64,000 bases of DNA from JAHEJA01 sp965656445 (GTDB lineage Bacteria > Pseudomonadota > Alphaproteobacteria > Rhodobacterales > Rhodobacteraceae), in NCBI GenBank assembly GCA_965656445.1, contig CBFHKO010000001.1, positions 310,001 to 374,000 of the forward strand, written 5' to 3'. Below the pieces are notes generated by a model that was not told where the DNA came from, did not search any database, and was given only the letters and a program-made list of their open reading frames with translations. Shown piece by piece: positions 61,331-64,000 of this stretch (positions are counted from its first letter, which is position 1; the number at the start of each line of letters is the position of its first letter). The translations under genes were made by a program, and so were the position numbers.

Positions 61331-62673
61331 GAACAGGCCGCCTCAACAGCATTTACCACGCGATCAACTTCGGCGTTGAGGACATCATCATTTTCCGCTT
61401 CAGCCATCACACGGATCAAGGGTTCAGTGCCAGACTTGCGGATCAAAAGACGTCCTTGACCTTTCAAGTTGTCTTCGGCCGCTTGGATTGCCAATTTAAC
61501 GGAAGCATCCTCCAAAGGCACCTGCCCTGCCGTATAGCGCACATTTTTCAACAACTGTGGGACGGGTTCAAAGATATTGGCAAGTTCACTTGCCGCCTTG
61601 CCCGTGCGAACAAGTTCAGCCAAAAACTGCAGTCCCGCCATGAGCCCGTCACCGGTCGTGGAGTAATCTGTCATGACGATATGCCCAGATTGTTCGCCAC
61701 CAAGGTTAAAGCCGCCTTCGCGCATGCGCTCAACCACATAACGATCGCCAACGCCTGTGCGTTCCAAGCCGATCCCCTGACCTTGCAAGAACCGCTCTAA
61801 CCCAAGGTTGGACATCACGGTTGCAACGAGGGCGTTCCCAGTCAGGGTTCCCTCGGCTGCCCATCGGCTCGCCATGAGGCCCATAATTTGATCGCCATCG
61901 GCAACTTTGCCTGTTTCGTCAATGATGATCAATCGGTCCGCGTCACCGTCAAGACAGATACCAACATGCGCCCCATGGGAGACAACAGCCTCGCTCGCCG
62001 TCAGAGGCTTGGTCGAGCCACAGTTGTCATTGATATTCTTGCCATTCGGCGAAACACCGACTTCGATGACTTCGGCGCCAAGCTCCCAAAGGATAGTTGG
62101 CGCGGCGCGGTAGGCGGCCCCATTGGCGCAGTCGATGACAATCTTTAGCCCATCAAGGCGCATCCCAGTTGGAAAAGAGGACTTTGCCCGTTCCACATAG
62201 CGAAACAGCCCGTCATCAATGCGCTTTGCGCGACCAATATTTTCAGCAAGAGCAGGTTCAACGCCTTCGTCAATCAGCGCCTCAATATCCATTTCAGCCT
62301 GATCCGACAGTTTGAACCCATCTGGGCCAAAGAATTTGATCCCGTTGTCATGATGTGGGTTATGGCTTGCGGAAATCATGATCCCCAAATCAGCCCGCAT
62401 AGAGCCTGTTAACAATCCTACGGCCGGAGTTGGAACTGGGCCGAGCAACAAGACATTCATCCCTGTCGACGTCAAACCAGCCGTCAAAGCATTTTCAAAC
62501 ATATAGCTTGAGAGGCGCGTGTCTTTACCGATAACGACACGATGTGCTGTGCTTCCATCTTGGCGAAAATATCGCCCTGCTGCTGCGCCGATTTTCAACG
62601 CCATTTCCGCCGTCATCGGGAAAACATTGGCCCGTCCCCGAACACCATCTGTTCCAAAATACTTACGCCCCAT
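61327..62673 (-). CDS. glmM: Phosphoglucosamine mutase
   Basis: 448 residues. Converts glucosamine-6-phosphate to glucosamine-1-phosphate for UDP-GlcNAc, peptidoglycan and lipopolysaccharide. FGTDGVRGRAN at the start, phosphoserine Ser103 in MISASHNPHHDNGIKFF, the metal-binding CLDGDADRLI, the sugar-specificity loop GGEQSGHIV and the phosphate-binding IRKSGTEPLIRVM are all intact. It overlaps folP by 11 bp, the common folP-glmM order. Secure. Confidence 0.97.
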   Translation of the reverse strand: MGRKYFGTDGVRGRANVFPMTAEMALKIGAAAGRYFRQDGSTAHRVVIGKDTRLSSYMFENALTAGLTSTGMNVLLLGPVPTPAVGLLTGSMRADLGIMISASHNPHHDNGIKFFGPDGFKLSDQAEMDIEALIDEGVEPALAENIGRAKRIDDGLFRYVERAKSSFPTGMRLDGLKIVIDCANGAAYRAAPTILWELGAEVIEVGVSPNGKNINDNCGSTKPLTASEAVVSHGAHVGICLDGDADRLIIIDETGKVADGDQIMGLMASRWAAEGTLTGNALVATVMSNLGLERFLQGQGIGLERTGVGDRYVVERMREGGFNLGGEQSGHIVMTDYSTTGDGLMAGLQFLAELVRTGKAASELANIFEPVPQLLKNVRYTAGQVPLEDASVKLAIQAAEDNLKGQGRLLIRKSGTEPLIRVMAEAENDDVLNAEVDRVVNAVEAACS

Positions 62674-63682
62674 AGGACTCTCCCTTTAAAATAGATTGCC
62701 ATAAATCAAATGCTTGACGTGTTTCTGCGACGTCATGCACCCTAAATATTTGAATTCCTTGCGAAACCGCATTCAATGCGATGGCAACAGACCCAGGCAT
62801 CCGATCCTGAGCGGCATCAGCGCCTGCAATTGTGCGGATCATCCCCTTGCGCGATGCACCAAGCAAAATCGGCACACCAAGTGAATGAAAGAGGCTCATG
62901 CGGTTCAGCAGTGCAAGGTTGTGCTGCAAGGTTTTTCCAAAGCCAATCCCTGGATCAACGATGATATTCTCTTTTGGAACACCGGCCGCGATCAACGTCG
63001 TCATTTGTGTTTGTAAAAAGTCATAAACGTCCAAGGCAACATCATCATAGCTTGGGTCGTCCTGCATGACATCAGGCGTGCCTTGCGTATGCATGATGCA
63101 AATAGGCGCTTGCGAGCTGGCGCAATACTCGGCCAGTGTCGGATCAAATGTCAGCCCGCTCACATCATTCACAATTTGCGCTCCGGCTTCAACAGCGGCT
63201 TTTGCAACAGAGGATTTGCGCGTATCAATTGAGATCGGCGTCTCGATTGCTTTGCTAACAGCTTGAATAACCGGTGCTGTGCGCTCAATCTCTTCGGCAA
63301 TGCTGACTTCAACGGCGCCGGGGCGTGTGCTTTCACCACCGATATCGATAATGTCCGCGCCTTGTGTCGCCATGGTTGTCGCATGATCAATGGCAACCTG
63401 CGGGTCAACGAATTTACCACCGTCTGAAAAACTATCTGGTGTGACGTTCAAAATACCCATGATGCGTGGCGTTGAAAAATCTAATCCAGCAATGCGTGCT
63501 CTGGGGCGCGTCCACTCGGAACGAACCTCTTGAGGAACGTCACGAACAGGGATGATTTCAGGAGACGCGGTTCGGCTCAGGACCTCAACATCGTGACACC
63601 ACAAGCCCGTGTTTGCAAAGTCAATCGCATGGTTAGGGCGCGTGAACTCAGAGCGCAGTATTGGACGATAATAAACAGTCAT
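62663..63682 (-). CDS. folP: Dihydropteroate synthase with N-terminal extension
   Basis: 339 residues. Condenses pteridine pyrophosphate with p-aminobenzoate in folate synthesis. TIM-barrel signatures from residue 74: MGILNVTPDSFSDGG, DIIDIGGESTRPGA, PISIDTRKSSVAKAA, INDVSG-type NDVSGLTFDP, IVDPGIGFGKTLQHN and LLGASRKGMI. About 70 residues precede the usual enzyme start (TVYYRPILRSEF and on); this lead is typical of Rhodobacteraceae as I recall, and its role is unknown. Overlaps glmM and follows a folB-like gene. Confidence 0.95.
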   Translation of the reverse strand: MTVYYRPILRSEFTRPNHAIDFANTGLWCHDVEVLSRTASPEIIPVRDVPQEVRSEWTRPRARIAGLDFSTPRIMGILNVTPDSFSDGGKFVDPQVAIDHATTMATQGADIIDIGGESTRPGAVEVSIAEEIERTAPVIQAVSKAIETPISIDTRKSSVAKAAVEAGAQIVNDVSGLTFDPTLAEYCASSQAPICIMHTQGTPDVMQDDPSYDDVALDVYDFLQTQMTTLIAAGVPKENIIVDPGIGFGKTLQHNLALLNRMSLFHSLGVPILLGASRKGMIRTIAGADAAQDRMPGSVAIALNAVSQGIQIFRVHDVAETRQAFDLWQSILKGESYGA

Positions 63683-63721
63683 AAGCCTGAAATGATCAAG
63701 TTTTCGCTGTTTGGCAAGAGA

Positions 63722-64000
63722 TCAAAGCAAATCTTTGCCAATGGGTTGAAATATTACGTCTTCATCTTGAATGTCTGTCGCCACATCCCCAATCACATGC
63801 AGGCTAGAGGCATCCAAGGACTGAGCCAACCAATGCGCCAAGGCGACCCCATCACGCGCTGATGCTTTTGGCGGATGCACCGCATCCAAGATCAGCTTGG
63901 ACGGCGCCCAAACGCTGATTTGACCATTTTTCATCGCCCAATCAAGCTCGGTTTTGGTGGCGACAACGACGCAACGGGCGTCGCGGTCTGCCAAAAGCCA
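63722..64000 (-). CDS. folB: C-terminal part of a FolB-type (dihydroneopterin aldolase) protein, cut by the right edge
   Basis: Open frame of 93 codons reaching the window edge; only the end is visible. The segment RCVVVATKTELDWAMKNGQISVWAPSKLILDAV matches the C-terminal extension of the long dihydroneopterin aldolase proteins encoded before folP in Rhodobacteraceae, as far as I recall; the catalytic FolB domain itself would lie outside. Position next to folP supports a folate gene. The start cannot be given, and the name rests on context and memory. Confidence 0.55.
   Translation of the reverse strand, partial: WLLADRDARCVVVATKTELDWAMKNGQISVWAPSKLILDAVHPPKASARDGVALAHWLAQSLDASSLHVIGDVATDIQDEDVIFQPIGKDLL

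Overview
The window looks like a chromosomal segment of a marine alphaproteobacterium of the family Rhodobacteraceae (Roseobacter group), with base composition near 50% G+C by eye. The evidence is the set of families (CarD, MmcB, a long FolP, cytochrome c2 with aa3-type oxidase, SoxE/SoxF-like sulfide dehydrogenase, a DUF2793 protein), an alphaproteobacterial-type 6S RNA, and a tRNA-His that lacks the extra 5' G. There is no integrase, transposase, CRISPR array or rRNA operon. Gene density is normal, with short mostly convergent or divergent units, so this is mainly housekeeping chromosome with a few accessory islands.

Layout. 1-6.5 kb: 3' end of a UDP-glucose dehydrogenase, a DUF2793/C1q-like surface or fibre protein, tRNA-Gly, SRAP protease YedK, a YbfF-like esterase, LepA and tRNA-His. 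6.5-10.3 kb: MmcB, 6S RNA, an FMN reductase, nusB with a ribH homologue whose active site has been lost, a zinc-ribbon protein, RlmB and tRNA-Tyr. 10.5-16 kb: a secreted phytase-like esterase, a glycosyltransferase, MetY and a SIMPL protein. 16-23 kb: a large inner-membrane protein that combines a PilM/GspL-like start with a PilP/GspC-like end, CarD, FdxA, an S4 protein, a SUV3-like helicase and a TPR protein. 23-32 kb: SCP2 protein and hydrolase, a MarR regulator divergent from a secreted double-NTF2 protein across a perfect palindrome, PepF, and two tandem LysM/solute-binding proteins. 32-37 kb: ThrS, an XRE regulator, an ArsC-like protein, a cold-shock protein, and MetR/MetF with a perfect MetR box between them. 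37-43 kb: a 1573-residue secreted RTX metalloprotease (eight PPC-like repeats, a leishmanolysin-like catalytic centre, RTX repeats) closely coupled to a lipoprotein gene. 43-50 kb: a sulfide dehydrogenase pair, tRNA-Leu, a LytTR regulator, LipB, cytochrome c2 and cytochrome oxidase subunit I. 50-64 kb: YqeY, CarA, a glycosyltransferase split by an in-frame stop, GntR and HAD proteins, a UbiH-type hydroxylase, a class V aminotransferase, two tandem Lrp/AsnC regulators divergent from IlvC, an EamA transporter, and a GlmM-FolP-(FolB-like) cluster that runs out of the window.

Functional themes. Electron transfer is represented by a flavocytochrome sulfide dehydrogenase whose cytochrome carries a c2-like domain, about 4 kb from free cytochrome c2 and the oxidase subunit. 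One-carbon and sulfur amino-acid metabolism appears as MetY, MetF and MetR. Cell-surface and export functions appear as the RTX protease, LysM binding proteins, the DUF2793 protein and glycosyltransferases. The most unusual items are the active-site-stripped lumazine synthase in front of nusB, the PilM/GspL-PilP/GspC-like fusion, the RTX M8-like protease with its coupled lipoprotein, and the nonsense-split glycosyltransferase.
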